In this document: positions 26,814 through 34,685 of the stretch, piece after piece | Layout of the letters: each line of letters opens with the position of its first letter | How positions within the stretch are numbered: position 1 is the stretch's first letter | DNA from: Flemingiibacterium sp045636145 | Lineage (GTDB): Bacteria > Bacillota > Clostridia > Oscillospirales > CAG-272 | Direction of reading: 5' to 3' | Assembly: GCA_045636145.1 (NCBI GenBank) | Contig: JAZTWV010000005.1 | Location: 1-54,177, forward strand | Length of the DNA: 54,177 nucleotides | Program-made: the position numbers and the translations under genes | Notes under the pieces: model-generated | What the model was told of the DNA's origin: nothing | Seen by the model: only the letters and a program-made list of their open reading frames with translations | Databases searched by the model: none

Positions 26814-26847
26814 GTGCCCATAATTACAGGACGAAAGGAAAAAATAT

Positions 26848-27258
26848 ATGGAAAACAATTTGGATATGATAACCCCCGAAAACCATCCGGAGCTTGCAAA
26901 TGCGGAGCCGCTTGAAATAGCAAAGACTCTCGTTCATGTGCTTGACATGAAGAAAGGAAGAGATATAAAGCTTCTTCGTGTGGCTGACCAGACTATTATT
27001 GCCGAGTATTTCGTTATATGCGGCGGTACGTCAAATACAAATATAAAAGCACTTGCAGGTGAGGCTGAATATAAGCTTGGACTTTGCGGCGTGACACCTC
27101 ACCGTATGGACGGCTATTCCGAGGGCGAATGGATCGTTATTGACTTTGGCTGTGTGATGGTGCACATCATGAACCGCGACAGCCGCGATTTCTACAAGCT
27201 TGAAAAGCTTTGGAGCGAAGCTGAGCCTGTGGATATTTCCGATATTTTGGTAGAGTAA
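26848..27258 (+). CDS. rsfS: Ribosome silencing factor RsfS
   Basis: Binds L14 on the 50S subunit and blocks subunit joining, lowering translation when nutrients run short. The 136 residues start with about 20 variable residues, then LEIAKTLVHVLDMKKGRDIKL, ADYF-like IIAEYFVICGGTSNTNIKAL, EGEWIVIDFGCVMVHIM and YKLEKLW, the conserved core. AAAGGA serves the ATG at 26848. It follows the LCP gene and precedes leuS by 27 nt. Confidence 0.95.
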   Translation: MENNLDMITPENHPELANAEPLEIAKTLVHVLDMKKGRDIKLLRVADQTIIAEYFVICGGTSNTNIKALAGEAEYKLGLCGVTPHRMDGYSEGEWIVIDFGCVMVHIMNRDSRDFYKLEKLWSEAEPVDISDILVE

Positions 27259-27285
27259 AAAATATTTAAATAAAGAGGATATATT

Positions 27286-29688
27286 ATGAAATACGATTTT
27301 AGTGCTGTTGAAAAAAAATGGCAGGACAGATGGGATGCCGAGGGCGTGTTTAAAGCAACTGAGGACCATTCAAAGCCTAAGTTCTACGGACTTGTTGAAT
27401 TCCCTTATCCCAGCGGTGCAGGTATGCACGTGGGTCACATCAAGGCTTATTCCGGTCTTGAGGTTGTTTCCAGAAAGAGACGTATGCAGGGCTACAATGT
27501 GCTTTTTCCCATGGGATTTGACGCATACGGTCTGCCTACCGAAAACTATGCTATAAAAACCGGTATTCATCCCCGTAAGGTTACGGACATGAATATCGAA
27601 AAGTTCACTTCTCAGCTTAAGCGCGTAGGCTTCTCCTTCGATTGGAGCCGCGTTATTGATACTACTGAAGAGGACTATTACAAGTGGACTCAGTGGATAT
27701 TCAGGAAGATGTTCGACGCCGGACTTGTTTTCCGCGCGACCACTCTTGTTAACTACTGCCCTCACTGTAAGTGCGTTCTCTCCAATGAGGACTCACAGGG
27801 CGGCAAGTGCGACATCTGCCACAGTGACGTTATCCAGAAATCCAAGGACGTTTGGTATCTTCGCATTACCGAGTATGCAGACAAGCTTCTTCAGGGTCTT
27901 GACAAGGTGGATTACCTCCCCAACGTTAAGCTTCAGCAGGAGAATTGGATAGGACGCTCCGAGGGTGCTTTCGCAAACTTCAAAATTGCCGGCACTGACG
28001 ATGTTCTCCGCATCTACACCACAAGATGCGATACCATGTTCGGCGTTACCTTTATGGTAATAGCTCCCGAGCATCCTATCATTGAAAAATACCGCGATCG
28101 CATCACCAACATAGCGGCACTTGACGCCTACAAGGAAGAATGCGCGAAAAAGACCGAATTTGAGCGCACCCAGCTTGTAAAGGACAAAACCGGTGTACGT
28201 ATTGAGGGTCTTACAGCTATAAATCCTGCTAACGGCAAGGAAATCCCCGTGTACATTTCCGACTATGTAATGATGGGCTACGGCACAGGTGCTATCATGG
28301 CGGTGCCGGCTCACGACGAGCGCGACTACGACTTCGCAAAGAAGTTCGGTATTGACATAATAGAGGTTATAAAGGGCGGAGATATCGAAAAGGAAGCCTA
28401 TACCGGCGACGGCGAAATGGTAAATTCCGACTTCCTCAACGGCATTGCGACAAAGAAGGAAGCAATTGATACCATGCTTAAATATCTCGGCGACAAGGGC
28501 GTTGGCGAGAAGGGTATTCAGTATAAGATGAAGGACTGGGCGTTCAACCGCCAGCGTTATTGGGGTGAGCCTATTCCGATAATCCACTGTTCGCACTGCG
28601 GAATGGTGGGCGTTCCTTATGAGGAGCTTCCGCTTAGACTTCCGAATGTGGAGAACTTTGCTCCCGGTGAGGGCGGCGAATCTCCTCTTGCAAAGATTGA
28701 GTCTTTCGTAAACTGCACCTGCCCCAAGTGCGGCGGCGCGGCAAAGAGAGAAACCGACACCATGCCTCAGTGGGCAGGCTCGTCATGGTACTTCCTGCGT
28801 TACTGCGATCCGCACAACGACAAGGAATTTGCATCTAAAGAGGCACTTGACTATTGGATGCCTGTAGATTGGTATAACGGCGGTATGGAGCACGTTACAC
28901 GTCACCTTATCTACTCCCGCTTCTGGCACCGCTTCCTTTACGATATCGGTGCAGTACCGGTTGATGAGCCTTACGCTAAGCGTACAGCTCAGGGACTTAT
29001 TCTCGGTCCGGACGGCGACAAGATGTCAAAGTCTAAGGGTAATGTTGTAGACCCTAACGATGTTGTGGATAAGTTCGGTGCGGACGTTCTTCGCGTGTAT
29101 GTACTCTTTATGGGTGACTATTCCTCTGCAACTCCGTGGAGCGACGATTCTGTTCGCGGATGCAAGCGCTTCCTTGACCGCGTTGCAGGACTTTGCGATA
29201 TGGTAAAGGGCGAGGGAGCTACAGCAAAGCTTGAGTCCTCTTTCCATAAGACTGTTAAGAAAGTGTCCCTTGACATTGAGGACATGAAATTCAACACAGC
29301 GATTGCAACTCTCATGAGCCTTATTAACGAGATTTACGAGTGCGGATCGCTTACAAAGGACGAGCTTGGCGTATTTGTCCGCCTGCTTTGCCCCTTTGCT
29401 CCTCACATTTCCGAGGAGATTTGGGAGAGCCTCGGAAACAAGGGACTTTGCGCAGTTTCCGAGTGGCCGGCGTGGGATGAATCCAAGACTATTGATTCCA
29501 CCGTTGAAATCGCGGTACAGGTAAGCGGCAAGCTGAAATTCACCAAGGAGATTCCTGCGGACACATCAAAGGATGACGCTATAGCACTTGTAAAAGCAGA
29601 TGAGCGCATGAAGCCGTTCCTTGAAGGCAAGACCATTGTCAAGGAAATCAGCGTTCCCGGAAAGATCGTAAATATAGTAGTAAAATAA
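27286..29688 (+). CDS. leuS: Leucyl-tRNA synthetase
   Basis: Class I synthetase charging tRNA-Leu, with a CP1 editing domain. The 800 residues include the HIGH-type motif in PYPSGAGMHVGHIKAYS (about 40-56), a zinc ribbon (CPHCKCVL and CDICHSDV), the editing domain (about 220-410, TTRCDTMFGVTFMV, GTGAIMAVPAHDERD), KMSKS in DKMSKSKGNVVDP and the C-terminal anticodon-binding domain starting near residue 640. AGAGGAT precedes the ATG. The 27-nt gap after rsfS leaves no room for a T-box leader, so leucine-tRNA control must act elsewhere. A terminator follows. Confidence 0.98.
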   Translation: MKYDFSAVEKKWQDRWDAEGVFKATEDHSKPKFYGLVEFPYPSGAGMHVGHIKAYSGLEVVSRKRRMQGYNVLFPMGFDAYGLPTENYAIKTGIHPRKVTDMNIEKFTSQLKRVGFSFDWSRVIDTTEEDYYKWTQWIFRKMFDAGLVFRATTLVNYCPHCKCVLSNEDSQGGKCDICHSDVIQKSKDVWYLRITEYADKLLQGLDKVDYLPNVKLQQENWIGRSEGAFANFKIAGTDDVLRIYTTRCDTMFGVTFMVIAPEHPIIEKYRDRITNIAALDAYKEECAKKTEFERTQLVKDKTGVRIEGLTAINPANGKEIPVYISDYVMMGYGTGAIMAVPAHDERDYDFAKKFGIDIIEVIKGGDIEKEAYTGDGEMVNSDFLNGIATKKEAIDTMLKYLGDKGVGEKGIQYKMKDWAFNRQRYWGEPIPIIHCSHCGMVGVPYEELPLRLPNVENFAPGEGGESPLAKIESFVNCTCPKCGGAAKRETDTMPQWAGSSWYFLRYCDPHNDKEFASKEALDYWMPVDWYNGGMEHVTRHLIYSRFWHRFLYDIGAVPVDEPYAKRTAQGLILGPDGDKMSKSKGNVVDPNDVVDKFGADVLRVYVLFMGDYSSATPWSDDSVRGCKRFLDRVAGLCDMVKGEGATAKLESSFHKTVKKVSLDIEDMKFNTAIATLMSLINEIYECGSLTKDELGVFVRLLCPFAPHISEEIWESLGNKGLCAVSEWPAWDESKTIDSTVEIAVQVSGKLKFTKEIPADTSKDDAIALVKADERMKPFLEGKTIVKEISVPGKIVNIVVK

Positions 29689-29696
29689 AAATCATC

Positions 29697-29728
29697 GAGG
29701 CTGCCATCAAAAAAGGCAGCCTTGATTT
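29697..29728 (+). terminator. Terminator after leuS
   Basis: GAGGCTGCC (29697-29705) pairs with GGCAGCCTT (29715-29723) including one G·U, followed by GATTTTT. It closes the smc-leuS run. Confidence 0.8.
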
Positions 29729-29802
29729 TTCAGATACGGCGAGGCTGTATTTGTTTTGGTGCAAAAAAATGAAAAAATACTGCTCAAATTTTATATAACT
29801 AC

Positions 29803-29831
29803 TTGACATCGGCGGTATTTTATAGTATAAT
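29803..29831 (+). promoter_or_regulatory. Promoter for rpsU
   Basis: TTGACA (29803-29808), 17 nt, TATAAT (29826-29831), a perfect match. The leader of about 80 nt contains a GTCAGCAGTT/AACTGTCAGC-like repeat near 29870-29890 of unclear meaning. Confidence 0.85.
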
Positions 29832-29917
29832 ATTTTGGAGATAAAAAAACACTACACTGTTTATCTCGGAAAACTGTCAGCAGTTTTCTGTGCACTTGCG
29901 GAGGGAGGGAATTTAGA

Positions 29918-30094
29918 ATGGCAGAAGTCAGAGTAAAAGAGAATGAATCGCTCGACAGCGCTCTTCGCAGATTTAAGAGACAGTGCGCAAGATCCGGAGT
30001 TCTTTCCGAGCTTCGTAAGAGAGAACATTACGAAAAGCCCAGCGTAAAGCGCAAGAAGAAGTCTGAAGCAGCGAGAAAGCGCAAGTCCAAGTAA
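29918..30094 (+). CDS. rpsU: 30S ribosomal protein S21
   Basis: 58-residue basic protein of the small subunit, involved in initiation through contacts near the anti-Shine-Dalgarno. Starts MAEVRVKENESLDSALRRF and ends in a Lys/Arg tail (RKKKSEAARKRKSK-like), the classical S21 pattern. GGAGGGAGG lies upstream of ATG 29918. It is monocistronic with its own promoter and terminator. In many Bacillota it sits with yqeY; that gene is not here. Confidence 0.96.
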   Translation: MAEVRVKENESLDSALRRFKRQCARSGVLSELRKREHYEKPSVKRKKKSEAARKRKSK

Positions 30095-30117
30095 TACCGC
30101 AAGTTATGATTATGGTT

Positions 30118-30147
30118 AAAGGGGAAGATGGAAGCATCTTCCCTTTT
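30118..30147 (+). terminator. Terminator of rpsU
   Basis: GGGAAGATG-GAAG-CATCTTCCC hairpin flanked by AAAG and TTTTAA, with about 12 paired bases. Confidence 0.85.
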
Positions 30148-30167
30148 AATTTTGCTGTTTTGTGGGG

Positions 30168-30217
30168 GAAGTACGGTATTTATATCAAATTCATCTCAAA
30201 AATGTGATTTGAAGTAC
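30168..30217. repeat. Short direct and inverted repeats upstream of the oxidoreductase gene
   Basis: GAAGTAC occurs at 30168-30174 and 30211-30217, each followed by a similar TATT-containing tail, and TCAAAT (30185-30190) faces ATTTGA (30207-30212). They lie 70-120 nt before the promoter at 30286. Possible regulator sites, low confidence. Confidence 0.25.
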
Positions 30218-30285
30218 TGCGTATTACGGAAAATAACTAAAAAGACAGATTTGTGCTGAATTTGCACACGATTTTCAAAAAAGCC

Positions 30286-30314
30286 TTTACATTTTGAATT
30301 TTCGGTAGTATAAT
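30286..30314 (+). promoter_or_regulatory. Promoter for the Gfo/Idh/MocA gene
   Basis: TTTACA (30286-30291), 17-nt spacer, TATAAT (30309-30314). Confidence 0.7.
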
Positions 30315-30385
30315 TATGACAGGTGTTGCGAAAAGACGCCTGAAATGCTAAAAACATTGATTCATTTATGTAGGAGACCTTGAAA

Positions 30386-31429
30386 ATGAAGAATGGAAAA
30401 ATCGGATATGCGGTAGTGGGACTTGGTGTTGGAAAAGCACATGTTCAGGCGGCTGCCGAATCTGAAAACTGTGAGCTTGTGGCTGTGTGCGATCTTATAC
30501 AGGAAAAGCTTGATCGGGTGGTTGAGTCATATCCCGGCACTAAAGCTTATCTTAATTTTGATGAGCTTATATGTGATGCCGAGGTTGATATTATAAGCAT
30601 CTGTCTGCCCTCTGCCATGCACGCGGATTTTGCCGTTCGGGCAATGGAGGCAGGCAAGCACGTTCTTGTGGAAAAGCCTATTGACATAACCGTTGATGCG
30701 GCTTTGCGCATTGAAGATGCACGTCTGCGCACGGGCATGAAAGCAGGAGTTATTCATCAAAACCGAAACAATGCGGTGATGAAGCCCATAAAAGAAGCGA
30801 TCGATGCAGGGCGGCTTGGTAAGATGGTCCTTGCAAATTTTGCGGTAAAATGGTATCGGGACGCCAATTATTATATCGGCTGGCACGGCACATGGGAAAT
30901 GGACGGCGGCGGCTCGCTTATGAATCAGGCGGTTCATACCGTTGACATTATGCAGTGGCTTATGGGGGATGTGGCAAGTGTACATTCAACTATGGGTATC
31001 TACGACCACGATATTGAGACTGAGGATATGACGGCTTCCGTAATCACTTTCAAGAGCGGTGCCGCGGCGACATTTGTTTCCACGACCTGCGCATATCCCG
31101 GAATCAGCACGGATATCCAGCTTTACGGCACCGGCGGTACTATTGAAGCTGACGCGGATATACTGAAGCGGTGGAAGCTTCGCGATTCTGACGATGAGGA
31201 TGAGGAAGAGGAGGATATGCTGGAAAAATACGGCGGCGGAAACAGAGCTGTGGAAAAAGCAGATCCCACCGTTATAACGGGACACAAATCCATGGTAGAG
31301 GATATGGTTCTGGCAGTTATCGAAGACAGAGATCCCCAGATACTTCCTAATGAGGCAATAAAGAGCGTGCGTATTGTAAATGCTATCTATGAATCTGCAC
31401 GCACAGGAAAAACAATATATTTGGATTGA
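30386..31429 (+). CDS. Gfo/Idh/MocA-family NAD(P)-dependent oxidoreductase
   Basis: Sugar- or inositol-type dehydrogenase of 347 residues. The N-terminal Rossmann fold begins KIGYAVVGLGVGKAHVQAA and includes ICLPSAMHADFA and the hallmark EKP of HVLVEKPIDITVDA. The C-terminal half has WHGTWEMDGGGSLMNQAVHTVD, in which the Asp and His correspond to the usual catalytic pair. A run of acidic residues (DSDDEDEEEEDM) near residue 275 is unusual and probably a surface loop. ATG at 30386 is preferred over TTG at 30380 because GGAG at 30373-30376 is 9 nt away. It stands alone between its own promoter and a bidirectional terminator, so the substrate is unknown. Confidence 0.9.
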   Translation: MKNGKIGYAVVGLGVGKAHVQAAAESENCELVAVCDLIQEKLDRVVESYPGTKAYLNFDELICDAEVDIISICLPSAMHADFAVRAMEAGKHVLVEKPIDITVDAALRIEDARLRTGMKAGVIHQNRNNAVMKPIKEAIDAGRLGKMVLANFAVKWYRDANYYIGWHGTWEMDGGGSLMNQAVHTVDIMQWLMGDVASVHSTMGIYDHDIETEDMTASVITFKSGAAATFVSTTCAYPGISTDIQLYGTGGTIEADADILKRWKLRDSDDEDEEEEDMLEKYGGGNRAVEKADPTVITGHKSMVEDMVLAVIEDRDPQILPNEAIKSVRIVNAIYESARTGKTIYLD

Positions 31430-31436
31430 AAAAACG

Positions 31437-31470
31437 ATCCCCACGGATTATGAATTCCGTGGGGATATTT
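31437..31470. terminator. Bidirectional terminator between convergent genes
   Basis: 11-bp perfect stem ATCCCCACGGA/TCCGTGGGGAT (31437-31447/31456-31466). On the minus strand it is followed by CGTTTTTTC, on the plus strand by a weaker ATTTGTTT. Confidence 0.85.
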
Positions 31471-31476
31471 GTTTGA

Positions 31477-34206
31477 TTACTGCGGCGATTTACAGATATC
31501 TTCTGTTCTGCGGCGTCGTTTTATAAATGCATCAGCTGCAATAAGTCCGAGCAAAACCGCGTGAGATGCCGCAGATACCGCGATGCCGTAGGTTACGCAC
31601 CACGGACGGTAGCGAAGCTCTATAGTGTGAGTACCCTCTGTAAGCTCAACCGATGTGAGGGCTTCGAGAATCGGCGCGGTTTCGGTCTCAACACCGTCTA
31701 CATACACTTTCCATCCCTCGTCGTAAGGAATAGTCAGCATAAAGGAGGTCCTGTCGTCCGGTACAGTAACTGTGCCGCAAAAACGGCTGTCTGTGAAATC
31801 GGCGATATCATATCCGTGCTCCAAAAGCCGCGGCATTACCTCGCGGAACAGCTCCTCATCGAGATAATAGAAATAATCCGTGCCGCTTCCAATATAGATG
31901 TCGTCCTTGTCAAGCGTAAGTGTGACGATTGCCTTTTCGTCCACGGGGAGACTGCCAAGAGATACGATTCGGTGAGTTTCATTGGTGAAATATTCGCAGA
32001 CATCCTCTCCGTTCAGCTTCAGCTTCGCATCACGCCTGTAATCGCTTGGGAAGTATACGAACACTTCATACTCGTTCACGGGCGTAAATTCGTATGTCAG
32101 CTTGCCCTCGTAGCCGGTCGTAACCTTTTTGTATTTCCGGTGTCCTGTAACATAGGACATATCAAGGTTGTCTGTGGTGGGGACAAGATTTTTATACGGC
32201 TTGAACAGCAAAAGGGTATCTTCTTCGCCGAGCATTGATGATACAAGCTCATTCATGCGCTCAAAGGGGGAATCGTATGCGTCAAGGTCAATGTCCGCCA
32301 CCGTCGGCGATACCATATAGCCGAGAGGGAGTGCATATTTATTCTCGTATACGGCGGTAAGATTTTCTTCATCCCTCCATATAGCCTCGCCCCACAGCGG
32401 ATTTATTTCAGTTTCATCGTCAGACAGTAAATATTTAACCGACAGCAGACTGTCAGATACGGGAGTGCCGCCAAGATACTTTGACCAATGTGATTTTGAG
32501 GCATAGCCCATATCCTGCAAAAAATCAATCTGAGACTTGTTAAGCGTAGAGGTGGAATTTGAAAGTCCGCGCAGATTCAGCGCGAAATTATCGTTTGTCT
32601 TGCGGTGCGCGGTTTTTTCGGTACGGTAGAACGAGCTGTCATTTTCGCTGACAAACTCTGCGGCAGGCGTCCATTTGTCAATAAATGTGCGGTAGGATGT
32701 GCGCGAGCTGTAGTGAACATCATCGTCAAGTGACACTACTTCCGCAAGACCGTTGCAGAACAGCTCCAGCATTACAAACACAAGAAGTATGGACGGTACA
32801 GCCCCTTCAAGCCATCCGCGCGTGCATCCCGAAAGCAGTATCATATAAATTGCGATACATCCGATTCCGAACCATATTCCCATAAGGTCATCGAGATTCT
32901 CATATTCCAGCTTTTGAAGAATCACGAGTATCAGTCCGAGCACTGCACCTGTACCGAGTATGGTACGGTTGTCGATTTTATTTATGTGCTCAAATGCAAG
33001 ATATGCCATGAATATTATTATGAAACAGAACATGAAGCTGTAACGGTAGTTGAGCCAATTGGGACGCTGGAAGCCGTGCCATATAAGATCTATTGTGCTT
33101 CCGTTGAAGCTGAAAATAAAGAAAGCCATCATAAGACCGCAGGCGATCTTTTTTCTCGGGGATATTTCCTTTATGAGGTAAAACACGGGAAGCATTATGA
33201 GAGTAAGCGTACCCGAAAATACGAATGGCAAGCCTTCGGGACGGACTGTATCGTAGGATGCCGGATACATTTTTGATATCAGGTCAAGAAAATCAAAGCG
33301 CTGTCTGAACTCATAGCTCGGCTCTGAGAATGTGTTCTTGCCGAAGCTCAGCGAATAGTATGCCGGGATTATTATAAGCGCCGCCATGCCGATGGCGATA
33401 ACCGAGAAAAGTGCCACTCTTCCAAGGGATTTTATAAAATGCCCTCTTTCACCAAGAGGATTTCGCTCATCGGGAGTCAGCGAGAAATAACAGAAGAAAA
33501 AGTATGCCGCAACGCCGATGCACACCATATATCCGATGTAGAAGTTTGAAAATACCGCCGCAGCTAAGGTGAATACGTAAAGCTTGAATTTGCCGTATTT
33601 TATAACAGATTCGATTCCAAGGAGAATGAGGGGAAAGAACAGCACGCAGTCTATCCACATGGTGTTGTGCTGCATTACCACGGCGTATGAGGTCAGGGCA
33701 TATATTATCGAGAAAATCACCTCATGCACTGCCTTTGTGGGATGAGACTTGTGCAGATATACGCACATATTAAAGCCTGTAAGACCGCACTTTAAAAGAA
33801 GGATGGTATATAGGGATTCGGTTATCATTCCTTCCGGAAACAGGGCGGTTATAAAAGTAAACGGACTTGCGAGGTAGTATGCCACAATACCGAGAAATTC
33901 GCCGCCGAGAGCGCGCTCAAAGGAGTAGAGTATTCCCTGCTCACCGCGGAAAAAATCGCGCATTGCTTCGAAATAGTAAACGTACTGTCCGTTGAGGTCA
34001 AGCACCAATACGGAATTTTTTCCGAAGGGGTAAACCTCGATTGCGATATATATTAGTGCCATAATGAGCACGGGAAAGAGAAATGCTAAGAAAATATGGT
34101 TCATACCGTCAAAGGGTGATGTGAGACGGTGCCACAGTGTGTGCCGAGAGTAAGGTGTGCCCGTGTCTGCGGTGGTATCTATATTGCCTGATACGTTATT
34201 ATCCAT
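31477..34206 (-). CDS. YfhO-family integral membrane protein
   Basis: Large polytopic membrane protein (909 residues), probably a GT-C-like glycosyltransferase; B. subtilis YfhO is implicated in lipoteichoic acid glycosylation. After a short soluble start come about 12-14 hydrophobic segments (to about residue 510), including the extracytoplasmic VLVLDLNGQYVYYF near residue 75 and MQHNTMWIDCVLFFP, typical of YfhO. A soluble region follows, ending in the beta-rich module IPYDEGWKVYVDG and ELTEGTHTIELRY, and a last membrane segment with RRRR. ATG at 34206 follows AGGAAGGA; a start 18 codons earlier would overlap the DUF951 gene. It is the second gene after DUF951. Confidence 0.88.
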   Translation of the reverse strand: MDNNVSGNIDTTADTGTPYSRHTLWHRLTSPFDGMNHIFLAFLFPVLIMALIYIAIEVYPFGKNSVLVLDLNGQYVYYFEAMRDFFRGEQGILYSFERALGGEFLGIVAYYLASPFTFITALFPEGMITESLYTILLLKCGLTGFNMCVYLHKSHPTKAVHEVIFSIIYALTSYAVVMQHNTMWIDCVLFFPLILLGIESVIKYGKFKLYVFTLAAAVFSNFYIGYMVCIGVAAYFFFCYFSLTPDERNPLGERGHFIKSLGRVALFSVIAIGMAALIIIPAYYSLSFGKNTFSEPSYEFRQRFDFLDLISKMYPASYDTVRPEGLPFVFSGTLTLIMLPVFYLIKEISPRKKIACGLMMAFFIFSFNGSTIDLIWHGFQRPNWLNYRYSFMFCFIIIFMAYLAFEHINKIDNRTILGTGAVLGLILVILQKLEYENLDDLMGIWFGIGCIAIYMILLSGCTRGWLEGAVPSILLVFVMLELFCNGLAEVVSLDDDVHYSSRTSYRTFIDKWTPAAEFVSENDSSFYRTEKTAHRKTNDNFALNLRGLSNSTSTLNKSQIDFLQDMGYASKSHWSKYLGGTPVSDSLLSVKYLLSDDETEINPLWGEAIWRDEENLTAVYENKYALPLGYMVSPTVADIDLDAYDSPFERMNELVSSMLGEEDTLLLFKPYKNLVPTTDNLDMSYVTGHRKYKKVTTGYEGKLTYEFTPVNEYEVFVYFPSDYRRDAKLKLNGEDVCEYFTNETHRIVSLGSLPVDEKAIVTLTLDKDDIYIGSGTDYFYYLDEELFREVMPRLLEHGYDIADFTDSRFCGTVTVPDDRTSFMLTIPYDEGWKVYVDGVETETAPILEALTSVELTEGTHTIELRYRPWCVTYGIAVSAASHAVLLGLIAADAFIKRRRRTEDICKSPQ

Positions 34207-34237
34207 TGTATGATTCCTTCCTGAATTACGGCTGTAT

Positions 34238-34450
34238 TCAGCAGTTTTTGTCCGACTCATGTATTATGCGGCGGATGCCTTTTTCAAGCTTGATTCGCGG
34301 CATGGTAAGATCTCTGCCGCAGGACTCGCATACGATCCTTATATCGCTTCCAACCCGCAAAACGCGGAAATACACGCTTTTTTTGGAGCAGGGATGCGGC
34401 TTTTTCATTTCAAGGATGTCACCCACCGATATCTGCGGTATAGTTTGCAT
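34238..34450 (-). CDS. DUF951 family protein
   Basis: 70-residue soluble protein of the DUF951 family, common in Bacillota and of unknown function. Shows VGDILEMKKPHPC, VLRVGSDIRIVCESCGRD and LPR-like TMPRIKLEKGIRRII, with a Cys of PHPC and a CxxC pair that could bind metal. The start at 34450 is fixed by GGAGGTAAGAAAG directly upstream; the open frame runs 35 codons further through the promoter. It is transcribed from 34484-34512 and followed 31 nt later by the YfhO gene. Confidence 0.88.
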   Translation of the reverse strand: MQTIPQISVGDILEMKKPHPCSKKSVYFRVLRVGSDIRIVCESCGRDLTMPRIKLEKGIRRIIHESDKNC

Positions 34451-34483
34451 CTTTCTTACCTCCGAATACCTATCATGTCTTAT

Positions 34484-34512
34484 AGTATACCACAATTTGG
34501 AGCAGTTGTACA
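34484..34512 (-). promoter_or_regulatory. Promoter for DUF951-yfhO
   Basis: Minus strand: TGTACA (34512-34507), 17 nt ending TGG (extended -10), TATACT (34489-34484). Confidence 0.6.
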
Positions 34513-34541
34513 GAGGTTTTGTAAAAAACATATTTTGATCT

Positions 34542-34575
34542 TGTTGAATTGTCACCCATCATTGACAATTCAACA
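34542..34575. promoter_or_regulatory. 13-bp perfect inverted repeat, candidate operator
   Basis: TGTTGAATTGTCA (34542-34554) and TGACAATTCAACA (34563-34575) are exact reverse complements around an 8-nt centre. The site lies 30 nt upstream of both divergent -35 boxes. No T-run follows, so a protein-binding site is more likely than a terminator. The regulator is not identified. Confidence 0.5.
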
Positions 34576-34603
34576 GTAGGGGTATATATTTTGGGATTTT
34601 CTC

Positions 34604-34632
34604 TTGATTTTGACTAAAAAATGTGATATACT
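34604..34632 (+). promoter_or_regulatory. Promoter for the ABC exporter pair
   Basis: TTGATT (34604-34609), 17 nt, TATACT (34627-34632). Transcription would start near 34639, just before a GTG at 34641, so the true start codon should be further in. Confidence 0.6.
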
Positions 34633-34685
34633 AATAAAACGTGCATAAATTCGGCATAATTTTTAATGAGAGGGGCACTGTTACT

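Noticed and set aside
27259..27285. Possible T-box leader before leuS
   Set aside because: Only 27 nt separate rsfS and leuS, too short for a T-box, and no terminator/antiterminator pair is present.
27793..28596. 267-codon ORF antisense to leuS
   Set aside because: Shadow of leuS, without start signals.
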